Part shown: one piece after another, positions 15,577 through 24,070 of the stretch
Layout: each line of letters begins with the position of its first letter
How positions within the stretch are numbered: the stretch's first letter is position 1
Source: Streptomyces sp. NBC_01296
Lineage (GTDB): Bacteria > Actinomycetota > Actinomycetes > Streptomycetales > Streptomycetaceae
Assembly (NCBI RefSeq): GCF_035984415.1
Contig: NZ_CP130720.1
Location: 4,154,001-4,218,000 of the forward strand
Reading direction: 5' to 3'
DNA length: 64,000 nt
The notes under the pieces: model-generated
Seen by the model: only the letters and a program-made list of their open reading frames with translations
What the model was told of the DNA's origin: nothing
Database searches by the model: none
Position numbers and translations under genes: made by a program

Positions 15577-16685
15577 TCAGCGCCGAGTTCTTCTGTGCGG
15601 AGCTGGACCGCCGCGGGTACGGGTTCTTCAGCGGGGTGCCCTGCTCCTTCCTCAAGGGCCCGTTCGCGCTGCTGGAGCAGCGCGGCAGCTACGTACCGGC
15701 GCCCAACGAGGGCATCGCCCTGTCCATGGCCGCCGGCGCCGAGCTGGGCGGGACCAAGGCCGTGGTGCTGGCCCAGAACTCGGGGCTGGGCAACCTCCTC
15801 GACCCGCTCACCTCGCTCACCATGGCGTACGAGATCCCGCTGCTGCTCTTCGTCAGCCTGCGGGGCTGGCCGAACGCCGAGGACGACGAGCCGCACCACG
15901 CGGCCATGGGCGCCGGGACCATCGGCGTACTGGAGTCCGTCGGGGTCGCCCACGGCATCCTCGACCCGGCCGAGGAGAGCCTGGGAGGGCTCCTCGACCG
16001 CGCGGAGGAGGCCCGCCGCGAGAACCGGTCGTTCGTCGTCCTCGTACCGGCGAAGACCGTCGGCGCCCACCCGGTGCCGGCGGCCGCCTCGGACGCGCAG
16101 ATGGACCGGCGGGAAGCGGTGTCCGCCATCGCCGGGCACCTGGGCGACGCGCTGGTCTACAGCACCACCGGCATGATCAGCCGGGAGCTGTTCGGGATCG
16201 TCGACAACCCGCGGAACTTCTACATGCAGGGGTCCATGGGGCACGCGATCGGGCTCGGCCTGGGCACGGCCCTGAACCGCCCCGACCAGCAGGTCGTGGT
16301 CATCGACGGCGACGGCGCGGCGGTGATGCACCTCGGCGGGCTCGCGCTCGTCGGCGAGCGGCGCCCCGCGAACCTGACCCACTTCGTGCTCGACAACGGC
16401 GCGTACGACTCCACCGGCGGCCAGCGCACCCGCGATGTGGCCATGCGCTGGGACGAGTTGGCGCTCGCGGCCGGATACCGCACGGGACGGGTCTGCCACA
16501 CGGCCAAGGAAGTCACCGCGCATCTGGCCGAGATCGAGGGGGTGCCCGGTCCTCACCTGGTGGCCCTGCACATCGGCAGGGGTGGGGCCACCCCTGCGCG
16601 GGTAACGTCGGCGCACACCAACGCCGAGGTCAGGGCCCGCTTCCAGGCCGCGGCGATCGCATCCCGGAAGGACGACCAGCCGTGA
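15573..16685 (+). CDS. ppd: Phosphonopyruvate decarboxylase (thiamine diphosphate)
   Basis: A 370-aa ThDP enzyme that converts phosphonopyruvate to phosphonoacetaldehyde, pulling the PEP mutase reaction forward. The N-terminal pyrimidine-binding half has GVPCSFLKGP and the conserved Glu in PAPNEGIAL (about residue 46); the C-terminal half has the ThDP/Mg motif starting GDGAAVMHLGG (about residue 245) and LDNGAYDSTGGQRT. Both halves in one chain are usual for this family. Sulfopyruvate decarboxylases are close relatives, but the coupled PEP mutase settles the assignment. ATGA overlap at the start and a 4-nt overlap with the next gene show tight coupling. Confidence 0.95.
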   Translation: MISAEFFCAELDRRGYGFFSGVPCSFLKGPFALLEQRGSYVPAPNEGIALSMAAGAELGGTKAVVLAQNSGLGNLLDPLTSLTMAYEIPLLLFVSLRGWPNAEDDEPHHAAMGAGTIGVLESVGVAHGILDPAEESLGGLLDRAEEARRENRSFVVLVPAKTVGAHPVPAAASDAQMDRREAVSAIAGHLGDALVYSTTGMISRELFGIVDNPRNFYMQGSMGHAIGLGLGTALNRPDQQVVVIDGDGAAVMHLGGLALVGERRPANLTHFVLDNGAYDSTGGQRTRDVAMRWDELALAAGYRTGRVCHTAKEVTAHLAEIEGVPGPHLVALHIGRGGATPARVTSAHTNAEVRARFQAAAIASRKDDQP

Positions 16686-17443
16686 CCACCGTCATCGCCC
16701 ACGTCAGCGATCTGCACCTGGACCTCTCGGAGCGCGCCACAGAGCGCGCGCTGACGGTCATGAACTACCTGCGCGACCTCCCCGGCCCCCTGGACGCCGT
16801 CCTGGTCTCCGGGGACATCGCCGACCACGGCACGGCGGACGAGTACGCGCAGGCCCGCAAGCTGTTCGACCTGCCGTACCCGGTGCTGGTGCTGCCCGGC
16901 AACCACGACAAGCGCGGTGCGTTCCGTACCGGCCTGCTCGACGGCAAGCCGCAGGACGAGGAGCTGAACCAGGTCGTCCGTACGCCCGGAGCCGTCTTCG
17001 TGCTGTGCGACTCGACGATCCCGGGCAGCGACGAGGGCCTGCTCAGCGACCTCACCCTGCGGTGGCTCGACGAGACGCTGACCGCCGAGGACGGCGAACT
17101 GCCCGTCTTCGTCTGCTTCCACCACCCGCCGGTCGACCTGCACACCCCGTACGTGGACCGGGTCCGCCAGTTCGGCGAGGAGCGCCTCGCGGCGGTGCTG
17201 GAACGGCACCCGCAGGTCGTGGCCCTGCTGTGCGGTCATGCGCACGTCGCCGCGGCCACGACGTTCGCGGGCCTTCCGCTGCTGGTGGCGCCCGGGGTGG
17301 CCTCGACCGTTCCGCTGCCGTTCGAGGGCCGGCCCGCCGTGGACTACGAGCTGGCCCCGGCGCTGGCGTTCCACGTGCTCGACGAGCGGCGGCGGCTGGT
17401 CACGCACTACCGGGCGCTCGGCCGGCCGCATCCCGACCACTGA
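16682..17443 (+). CDS. Metallophosphoesterase of the CpdA type
   Basis: A 253-aa soluble calcineurin-like phosphodiesterase: SDLHLDLSE, SGDIADHG, LPGNHDKRG, FHHPPVD and CGHAH in order, a complete two-metal site, so the enzyme should be active. The GTG start (16682) overlaps the decarboxylase stop. Members hydrolyse cyclic nucleotides or nucleotide-linked phosphoesters. In this operon it may remove a phosphate or nucleotide from a protected or activated phosphonate, or clear a dead-end ester; this is inference. The same position holds FzmE in my reading of the fzm gene order, for which I know no demonstrated role. Confidence 0.85.
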   Translation: MTTVIAHVSDLHLDLSERATERALTVMNYLRDLPGPLDAVLVSGDIADHGTADEYAQARKLFDLPYPVLVLPGNHDKRGAFRTGLLDGKPQDEELNQVVRTPGAVFVLCDSTIPGSDEGLLSDLTLRWLDETLTAEDGELPVFVCFHHPPVDLHTPYVDRVRQFGEERLAAVLERHPQVVALLCGHAHVAAATTFAGLPLLVAPGVASTVPLPFEGRPAVDYELAPALAFHVLDERRRLVTHYRALGRPHPDH

Positions 17444-17462
17444 GAGAAGGCTGAGAGAGGCC

Positions 17463-18812
17463 ATGAAAAGAGTCCTGATCGCCAACCGTGGTGCGATCGC
17501 GGCCCGGGCCGTCGACACCTTCCGCACGCTGGGATGGTCACCGATCGCCGTCGTCGCCCTGTCGGACCCCCAGCGGCTGCACACGCTCGCCGCGGACGGG
17601 TGCGAGTACCTCGAGGGCGCCGGGCTCGCGGAGACGTACGACCACGTGGGCCGGATCGTCGAGGCGGCCCGGCGCTGCGGCGCCGACGCGGTCTACCCGG
17701 GCTACGGGGCTCTTGCGGAGGATCCGGAGCTGCCCCGGCAGCTCGCCGCGGCCGGGATCGCCTTCATAGGGCCGACGGCCGAGGTGCTCGAGGCGGCCCG
17801 CGACAAGGAACACGCGGTCGCCACCGCCGACCGGCTCGGCCTGCCCGTGCTGCCGCACGCGACGGGGCACCGGCAGATAGCCGAGCTGGTCAAGGAGATC
17901 GGGCTGCCCGTCATCCTCAAGCCGGTCACCGGCTGCGGCGGCCTCGGCGTGCGCATCGTGCAGACGGAGGCCGAGGCGGAGCAGGCACTCGCCCTGATCG
18001 CCGAGGACGGGGGCGCGGGCGAGGTCACGGGCGCGCACGCGGGCTCCGCCGACGGCGAGGCCGACGGCGACGGCGACGGCACCGATTGGTACGCCGAGCG
18101 GTACGTGGAGCAGGGACGGGTGGTCGGGGTCACCGTCGCCGTCGACGACGCCGGGACCGTGCACCCGCTCGGCGAACGGGAGAGCCTGCTGGTCGACGGC
18201 AGCATGAAGCTGCTGGAGGCCTCGCCGGTCTTGGGCGTGGCGCCGGAGCTGCTGGAGCGGATGCGCAGGGACACGGCCCGGCTCGTCACCGGGATGGGGC
18301 TGCGGGGCGTGGCGACGGTCGAGTTCATCGTCGGCGCCCGGGGCCACTACTTCCTGGAGGTCAACGGCCGGCTGCCGCTGGCCTACCGGATGTGCGAGGC
18401 GCAGACCGGCCTGGACGTGGTGGCCTTCCAGATGGAGCTGGCGCAGGGCGCGGTGCCCGCCCCCGGCCGCATCCGCGTCGACCGGGACACGCACTGTCTG
18501 GAGGCCCGCCTGTTCATCGATCCGGCGGCGGGCGGGGCGCCCGGCCGGATCACCGCCCTGGAGCTGGCCCCGGAGCCGGGGGTGACGTACAACTGCGCCC
18601 TCGACGTGCGCAGGCCGGTCGTGCTCGACAACATCGTCACCCAGGTCCTGGCCTGCAGTGACGGCCGCGGCGCGGCCGCCGGGGCGGTGCTCCGGGCCGT
18701 CGGGGGCAGCGGGGTTTCGGGGGTCGCGCACTGCGCGGAAGAGATAGCCGTGTGGCTGCGCGGTTCGGGACTGGTCCCGGAGCGTCTCGGCAGCCAGGCC
18801 TTGGGAGTCTGA
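17463..18812 (+). CDS. ATP-grasp ligase of the biotin-carboxylase family, no biotin partner nearby
   Basis: 449 aa. Opens MKRVLIANRGAIAARAVDTF, the biotin carboxylase N-domain signature, with YPGYGALAEDPEL and the ATP-grasp glycine loop GCGGLGVRI; FIVGARGHYFLEVNGRLPL carries the metal-binding Glu and Asn of the ATP site. An Asp/Gly/Ala-rich insertion (about residues 180-205) interrupts the ATP-grasp domain. No biotinyl carrier or carboxyltransferase is encoded, so true biotin carboxylation is unlikely. The fold makes acyl-phosphate or carboxyphosphate intermediates with ATP; in this pathway it is a candidate for activating the phosphonate for P-N bond formation. Start at ATG 17463 behind GAGAGAGGCC; the next gene begins directly after the stop. 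Confidence 0.85.
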   Translation: MKRVLIANRGAIAARAVDTFRTLGWSPIAVVALSDPQRLHTLAADGCEYLEGAGLAETYDHVGRIVEAARRCGADAVYPGYGALAEDPELPRQLAAAGIAFIGPTAEVLEAARDKEHAVATADRLGLPVLPHATGHRQIAELVKEIGLPVILKPVTGCGGLGVRIVQTEAEAEQALALIAEDGGAGEVTGAHAGSADGEADGDGDGTDWYAERYVEQGRVVGVTVAVDDAGTVHPLGERESLLVDGSMKLLEASPVLGVAPELLERMRRDTARLVTGMGLRGVATVEFIVGARGHYFLEVNGRLPLAYRMCEAQTGLDVVAFQMELAQGAVPAPGRIRVDRDTHCLEARLFIDPAAGGAPGRITALELAPEPGVTYNCALDVRRPVVLDNIVTQVLACSDGRGAAAGAVLRAVGGSGVSGVAHCAEEIAVWLRGSGLVPERLGSQALGV

Positions 18813-19718
18813 ATGAACAGCAACGATCCGTTCTCGACCGTCCGCCACCCCGTCGACCGCGCGCTGGCGACGGCCGTCGCCGAGAGCGGGGAGGACGACG
18901 TGCGCACGGGCCGGTACCGGGAGTTCGGGGAGAGCATCCGGCAGTACGTTCGGCGCCACCTCGACGCCCGGCCCGGGTACTTCGTGCTCGGCGGCCTGGA
19001 CCACCTCACCGAGGAGCAGGCGCGCCGGTTCACGGTGGCGGTCTCCCGGCTGGCCGGGGACCTGCTGCCGCAGGACGGTGCGGGAGCCCTGCTGCGGGAC
19101 GTACGGGACCGGGGGGTGCGGCTCGGCGAGGGTGCGACGGGCCGCTACTCGGACAGCCGGCAGGGCGGCAGCCTGCACACGGACGCGGCGCACCGGCCGG
19201 GGCGGCTTCCGGACATTTTCACGCTGTTCTGCTTCCGGCAGGCCTCCAGCGGCGGAGCGCTGGTCACGGTGCACGTGAGCGATCTGCTGGAGATCCTGCG
19301 GGCCCACCCGGAGGAGCTCGCGGCGCTGCGGCTGCCCGTCCACTTCGACACCCGGGACGACACCCCGGGGGTGCCGCTGACGACCGAGCGTCCCGTCCTG
19401 GAGTTCAGGGGCGGCCGGGAGCGCATGTACTACCTGCGGGACTACATCGAGATCGGGCACCGGCACCCGCACGTACCGCCGTTGACGCCCGAGCAGGTCA
19501 AGGCGCTGGACCTGCTGGACTCGCTGCTGGACCGGCGCGATCTGCAGACGCACGGGCGGCTGGCACCCGGCGAGATGATCTTCATCGACAACCGGTCGAT
19601 CGTGCACGGCCGGACCGCGTTCGACGACGAGAAGCCGGTCGACGGCGGCCGGCTGATGCTGCGCACCTGGATCGGGCTGCCGGAACACGGCGAGGGCACG
19701 GCCGGAGCCGTCCTGTGA
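18813..19718 (+). CDS. fzmG: Fe(II)/2-oxoglutarate dioxygenase, TauD family (FzmG-like)
   Basis: 301 aa. Iron ligands in SLHTDAAH (His and Asp near residues 121-123) and the distal His in IVHGRTAF (about 263); the 2-oxoglutarate-binding Arg is in LMLRTWIG near the end. Published work on fosfazinomycin shows FzmG acting twice: it oxidises phosphonoacetaldehyde to phosphonoacetate and hydroxylates methyl phosphonoacetate. That explains why no aldehyde dehydrogenase or alcohol dehydrogenase gene is needed here. ATG follows the previous stop without a gap, and the last 4 nt overlap the methyltransferase start. Confidence 0.92.
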   Translation: MNSNDPFSTVRHPVDRALATAVAESGEDDVRTGRYREFGESIRQYVRRHLDARPGYFVLGGLDHLTEEQARRFTVAVSRLAGDLLPQDGAGALLRDVRDRGVRLGEGATGRYSDSRQGGSLHTDAAHRPGRLPDIFTLFCFRQASSGGALVTVHVSDLLEILRAHPEELAALRLPVHFDTRDDTPGVPLTTERPVLEFRGGRERMYYLRDYIEIGHRHPHVPPLTPEQVKALDLLDSLLDRRDLQTHGRLAPGEMIFIDNRSIVHGRTAFDDEKPVDGGRLMLRTWIGLPEHGEGTAGAVL

Positions 19719-20764
19719 CGCGGTTCGTCACCGCGCTCGAACGGTCCGGACTGGCCGAGTTCCTGGCCGATTTCCCCGGGGACTCGGTGGACCGCCGCCA
19801 GTGGGCCGCCGCCACCCGCGGCCTCGACGGGGAGCTGCGCGTCCTCGCCGGGTTCCTGCTGCTCGGCGAGGACGCGGCGGCCGACCGGCTGCCGCCCGCC
19901 CTCGCCGAGGCCCTGCCCGCCCTGGTCGAGAGCGGCGTCGCCGTGCGGCGCGGGGACGGGGTCCGGCTGGTCGACGTCAGCCTGTTCCGCTCCGCCGGGG
20001 TGTGGCTCTTCGCGGAGCCGCCGAGCCCCTTCCCCGTACGCCACTACTTCGGGCGGGACTCCGTCGCCCTGGCCCGGCGCACCGGCTGCCGGGCGGGGGA
20101 CCGCGTCCTCGACCTCTGCTCCGGGCCGGGCTTCCAGGGGCTGGTGGCCGCGCAGCGGGGGGCCGCGGCCACGCTGGTGGAGCTGCTGCCCGAGACGGCC
20201 GAAGTGGCCCGGCTCAACGCGGAGATCAACGGGACGGGCGACCGGATCGAGGTCCTCGTCGGCGACCTGTACGACCCGCTCCCGGCCGGGGCGTACCCGT
20301 ACGACCACGTCATCGCCAACATCCCCTTCCTGCCGACCCTCTCCGCCCGGGGCGAGGAGGCCGCCCACGAGGGCGGCGAGGACGGGTTCAGCATCGGCCG
20401 CCGGGTCCTCGCAGGGCTGCCCCGGCACCTGGGCAAGGGCGGCACGGCCCATCTGACCGGGCTCCTCCTCCAGGCCGGCCACGAGCTCGTCATCGACGGC
20501 GAACTGCGCGCCTGGGCCGCGGAGAACGGCTACGGCCTCACGGTCACGCTGACCGAGCGCATGGCGGTGGACGCCGACTCCGACCTCGTCCAGACGACCG
20601 TGTCGGACCACCTGGAGACCGACCCGCAGGCCGACCCCGAGGAACTCACCGCCGCCGCCGTCGGCATGTACGCCTGCCGCGGCGCGAGCGCCGCCCGGCT
20701 CGCCTATCTGCGCATCGACGAAGGAATGGCCGACTTTCGCATCCTCGACCGGGCGCCCGGGTGA
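19715..20764 (+). CDS. fzmH: SAM-dependent N-methyltransferase (FzmH-like)
   Basis: 349 aa. N-terminal helical region of about 120 residues, then a class I fold with SAM motif VLDLCSGPGFQGLVAAQ (about 131) and NIPF (about 202), the equivalent of the NPPY/NPPF motif of enzymes that methylate amide or planar nitrogen. FzmH of fosfazinomycin N-methylates argininyl hydrazide, which fits. GTG start 19715 overlaps the dioxygenase stop (GTGA). If the hydrazide is formed on the scaffold peptide, this enzyme might act on the peptide-bound form; that is untested inference. Confidence 0.88.
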   Translation: MTRFVTALERSGLAEFLADFPGDSVDRRQWAAATRGLDGELRVLAGFLLLGEDAAADRLPPALAEALPALVESGVAVRRGDGVRLVDVSLFRSAGVWLFAEPPSPFPVRHYFGRDSVALARRTGCRAGDRVLDLCSGPGFQGLVAAQRGAAATLVELLPETAEVARLNAEINGTGDRIEVLVGDLYDPLPAGAYPYDHVIANIPFLPTLSARGEEAAHEGGEDGFSIGRRVLAGLPRHLGKGGTAHLTGLLLQAGHELVIDGELRAWAAENGYGLTVTLTERMAVDADSDLVQTTVSDHLETDPQADPEELTAAAVGMYACRGASAARLAYLRIDEGMADFRILDRAPG

Positions 20765-20816
20765 AGCTGGCCTGCATGACCAGGGCATTCGATGACGATC
20801 CGGAAGGACGCACAGC

Positions 20817-22016
20817 GTGACGGCAGGGACGGACGGCGTGGCCGACGGTACGCAGGACCCGCAGGGGCCGGAGCTCGTCGAGCTCGCCTCGATACGCGAC
20901 GCGGACGTCGACGAGTGGAACGCACTCGCCGGCGACTCCGCCCTCTACTCGAGCCACCGCTGGCTGCTCTACGGCGAGGAGCTGCACGACTCCGGCTCCC
21001 GCCATCTGGTCGCCTCCTCCGGCGGCTCGTACGTCGCCGGCCTGCCCACCCACCGCTTCACCGGGAAGGTCCCGCACTTCTACGATCCCGCCGTCCTGTT
21101 CCCCGGCGCCGCCGAGCCCGCCACGCCCGAGCGCCCGCTGCTCCTCGGCGGCACCCGCCTCGGCTACACCAGCGAGGTGATCGTCGCCCCGGGCACCGCC
21201 GGGCCGCTCGCCACGGCGGGCGTGCGCACCGTACTGGACCGCTTCCGCGCCCTGGGCGCCGCCGACGGCGGCCTGGCCGCCCTGCTCTACCTCACCGACG
21301 AGTCGGTGGAGCGGCTGCTGCCGCTGCTGGGCCCCCGGGACCAGGTGGTGATGATGGACGCGACCGCGGTCCTGCCCGTCGACCCCGACGGCCTGGAGGG
21401 GTACCGCAGGCGGTTCACCTCGCACCAGTTCACGTCCATCCGCCGGGAGATGCGCCGTTACACGGACGCGGGCTGCCGTACCGAGGTCAAGCGCCTCTCC
21501 GAGTGCCACCAGCTGCTCGGCCCGCTGTCCGCGCAGGTGCTGATCCGCTACGGCCATCCCGTCACCGACGCGAGCGAGTCGGAGCGCTTCGCCCAGCAGG
21601 CCACGCTGTTCGACGACAACTGCCGGATCCTGGCGGCCTACCGGGGCGACCGGATGGTGGGCTTCACCCAGTACTTCTTCTGGGGGGACACCATGTACGC
21701 CCGCTCGCACGGGCTGGACGACTCCATCGCCCGCGAGGCCAAGCTCTACTTCAACCTCACCTACTACGAGGCCGTGCAGTACGCGGCGGCCCACGGCTAC
21801 CGCTCCGTGGACCTGAGCTGCGACGCCTTCCAGGCCAAGGTGTCCCGGGCCGCCCGCCTGCGCCCCCTGTGGGGCATCGTCCTCGACGCCCCGTGGACCG
21901 GGCCGGTCCTGGAGCGCGTACGCGCCGAGGAGAAGGCCCGGCGCACGGAGTTCGCCTCCCACGACCCGGGGATCGAGTCGCGGGTGGCACAGCTGGTGGA
22001 CGCGCGCGGCCGGTAG
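20817..22016 (+). CDS. fzmI: FemAB/GNAT-fold (acetyltransf_6-like) aminoacyltransferase, FzmI-like
   Basis: 399 aa. The family pattern of tandem GNAT-like domains is seen: WNALAGDSALYSSHRWLLY near the start, YRRRFTSHQFTSIRREMRRY in the middle, then AAYRGDRMVGFTQYFFWGDTMY and GYRSVDLSCDAFQAKVSRAA. Proteins of this group take aminoacyl-tRNA or acyl-CoA donors. In fosfazinomycin, FzmI adds the N-terminal Val in a Val-tRNA-dependent reaction; last position in the plus-strand operon agrees. GTG 20817 follows GGAAGGAC. Since the scaffold peptide already ends Val-Arg, whether Val comes from the peptide or from this enzyme is an open question. The gene converges on the exporter gene. Confidence 0.8.
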   Translation: MTAGTDGVADGTQDPQGPELVELASIRDADVDEWNALAGDSALYSSHRWLLYGEELHDSGSRHLVASSGGSYVAGLPTHRFTGKVPHFYDPAVLFPGAAEPATPERPLLLGGTRLGYTSEVIVAPGTAGPLATAGVRTVLDRFRALGAADGGLAALLYLTDESVERLLPLLGPRDQVVMMDATAVLPVDPDGLEGYRRRFTSHQFTSIRREMRRYTDAGCRTEVKRLSECHQLLGPLSAQVLIRYGHPVTDASESERFAQQATLFDDNCRILAAYRGDRMVGFTQYFFWGDTMYARSHGLDDSIAREAKLYFNLTYYEAVQYAAAHGYRSVDLSCDAFQAKVSRAARLRPLWGIVLDAPWTGPVLERVRAEEKARRTEFASHDPGIESRVAQLVDARGR

Positions 22017-22074
22017 GGGGCAAGCCCCCCAAGCCCGCACCCACCCGAAGACGGGCCCAGGCCGGCCGCGACGC

Positions 22075-23298
22075 TCACCCGGCCGGTCTGGGCTCCCGGT
22101 CCTTCTCCCGCAGGGTCCGGCCGCGTTCGGCGATCGCCGCCACCGGCGGCACCGCCGCTCCGGCCGTGACCATGACGGCGGCGAGCACGACCCACCCCAG
22201 CGGGCCCGCGCTCAGGCACAGCGCGTTCAGCACGGCCGGCGCCACGGCCCCGCCGATGCCGACCCCGACGGAGAACACGCCCTGGTACTCGCCCTGGGCG
22301 TGCTCGGGGGCCAGCCCGAACGACAGCGCGTACTCCCCCGCAGTGAACAGCATCTCCCCGAAGGTCAGCGCCGCCGTGCCGACCAGGATCAGCCCCATCG
22401 CCGCGTACATCGGGACGTGCGCGGCGGCGAAGACCAGCCCCATGGCCAGCGCGATGACCGGACCGCTGCGCCGCATGGCCAGCGCCCCGTCGCGCGGGGT
22501 CTCGACCCCCTTGGCGACCTTGGTCTGGAGCAGGACCACGAGCGCGCAGCTGAGTGCGAAGACCAGCGACACCGTCCAGCGCGGCGCGTCCGTGTACTCG
22601 GCGATCCACACCGGCATCAGCACGGTCATGAAGACGTCGAACATGACCAGGGTCCCCGCGAGCATGCTGACGGCGAGGAACGGGCGGTCGGCCAGGGCGT
22701 AGCGCTGCCCGCCCCCCGGCTCCCTGGGCACCGGCGGCAGGTGCGGCAGCCGGGCCACCAGCAGCGCGGCGACGAGGTACGAGACGACGTCGGCGCAGAT
22801 CGCGATCACATAGGCGGTCCGGGTGTCGGCCTGCAGCGCCAGCCCGCCGAGCAGCGAGCCGGAGACCATGGCGAGGTTCTGCAGGGAGTAGATCCGGGCC
22901 CGGTACGCGACCCGGTCCTCGCCGCCGACGTACGCGATCAGCGCCCCGCTGATCGCCGGGAAGGCGCCGCGCCCCAGGGCGATCAGGGTGATCACCACGA
23001 GGAACCCGGACATGCCCTCCACCAGCAGCAGCGCGCCCGCGGCGCCCGCCTGGGCGACCAGTCCGGCGATGCCCACCTCGCGCGGCCCGAACCGGTCGGC
23101 GAGCCGGCCGACGACGGGCCCGGCGACCAGGCCCGCCAGCCCGGCCGCCGTCAGCCCCATGACGACGTTGCCGGTGGACAGGCCCACGGACCGGACGAAG
23201 AACAGGACTTGGAGGGGCGCCCAGCTGCCCGCCCCGAGGTAGCGGACGAACAGCGCGGCCGCGAGGCCGCGCCGCAGGCCCTGCCCGTCGCGGAGCAT
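22075..23298 (-). CDS. MFS transporter, probable exporter of the product
   Basis: 407 aa, about 12 hydrophobic segments. The major-facilitator loop 2-3 signature is recognisable in GRLADRFGPREVG after GLVAGPVV. No signal peptide and no ATP-binding domain. Located at the convergent end of the cluster, where product efflux or self-protection is the likely role. Its ATG shares one base with the stop of the kinase gene upstream (TGATG), so both are translated together. Confidence 0.88.
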   Translation of the reverse strand: MLRDGQGLRRGLAAALFVRYLGAGSWAPLQVLFFVRSVGLSTGNVVMGLTAAGLAGLVAGPVVGRLADRFGPREVGIAGLVAQAGAAGALLLVEGMSGFLVVITLIALGRGAFPAISGALIAYVGGEDRVAYRARIYSLQNLAMVSGSLLGGLALQADTRTAYVIAICADVVSYLVAALLVARLPHLPPVPREPGGGQRYALADRPFLAVSMLAGTLVMFDVFMTVLMPVWIAEYTDAPRWTVSLVFALSCALVVLLQTKVAKGVETPRDGALAMRRSGPVIALAMGLVFAAAHVPMYAAMGLILVGTAALTFGEMLFTAGEYALSFGLAPEHAQGEYQGVFSVGVGIGGAVAPAVLNALCLSAGPLGWVVLAAVMVTAGAAVPPVAAIAERGRTLREKDREPRPAG

Positions 23299-23972
23299 CA
23301 GTGTCCGGCCGGGGTGTCGGCGGCCGCGAGGCGGGGGTTGACCTCGACCCCCAGCTTGGGCGCGAGGAGCTTGCGCAGCTGCTGCGCCGCGGCCTCGGCC
23401 GTGTTCGCCCGTACGACGTCCCAGCCGCGCCGGTCCGCCCAGTCGAGCATGACCTCCCGGGTGGCCGTCTGGTGCGACAGGAAGCTCTCCGGCCGGCACT
23501 GCGGGTCCCGGCCGCACTCGTACGGGGTGATGTCGCCCTTCTTGCGGCGCAGCGCCTCCTCGGGCGTGACGTCGAAGAAGACGACGGTGTCCACCGGGGC
23601 CATGGCCTCGACGATCGCGTCCACGAGCGCCTGGGGGCAGCCCGCCAGCAGTTCGGTGGCGGCGTGCTTGACCCAGTAGCCGTCGAGGACGACGAGGTCC
23701 GCCTCGGCGGCGCGGGCGCGTTCCGCGGCCAGGGTGTTGAGCCAGCCGAGGAAGAGCATCCGGGCCGGGTTCGGCATCTCGGCGATGCAGACCCGCAGTT
23801 CGTCGAGGGTGGTGCCGCGCAGGAAGCGGGCCTGCGGTACCTGCGCCTCCTCGAAGACCTGCCACTTGCCCACGACGCGGAACGACAGGCCCTGGCTCTC
23901 GGCCCAGCTCTGCAGCCGCTTGACCTGGGTGCTCTTGCCCGCGCCGTCGGGTCCGTCCATCGCAACGATCAC
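23298..23972 (-). CDS. Thymidylate-kinase-like P-loop kinase
   Basis: 224 aa. Walker A GPDGAGKST at about residues 7-15 and the opening MIVAMDGPDG are those of nucleoside monophosphate kinases of the TMK type; a Lys/Arg lid is present (EALRRKKGD). The nucleoside-recognition part differs from housekeeping Tmk (four Cys in the C-terminal half, CGRDPQC), so a different substrate is likely. Inferred role: phosphorylating a phosphonate either to activate it for hydrazide coupling or as self-protection, as known for phosphonate kinases such as FomA/FomB in fosfomycin. Operon with the exporter downstream. Confidence 0.82.
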   Translation of the reverse strand: MIVAMDGPDGAGKSTQVKRLQSWAESQGLSFRVVGKWQVFEEAQVPQARFLRGTTLDELRVCIAEMPNPARMLFLGWLNTLAAERARAAEADLVVLDGYWVKHAATELLAGCPQALVDAIVEAMAPVDTVVFFDVTPEEALRRKKGDITPYECGRDPQCRPESFLSHQTATREVMLDWADRRGWDVVRANTAEAAAQQLRKLLAPKLGVEVNPRLAAADTPAGH

Positions 23973-24070
23973 TGTTCAAATCCCTTCGGAAGGTCCGCCA
24001 CGGGCCGTCGCCGTACGGAAGTCATGCGGTGGTCCCGCGGGGTCCCCACCCGTCCCCCGGCGGGCCTGCG

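Noticed and set aside
17463..18812. Acetyl/propionyl-CoA carboxylase subunit
   Set aside because: No biotin carrier domain, no carboxyltransferase gene and a phosphonate operon context.
17538..19688. Long open frame on the minus strand (about 716 codons)
   Set aside because: GC-rich shadow of the ATP-grasp and dioxygenase genes; His/Pro/Arg-rich with no motif.
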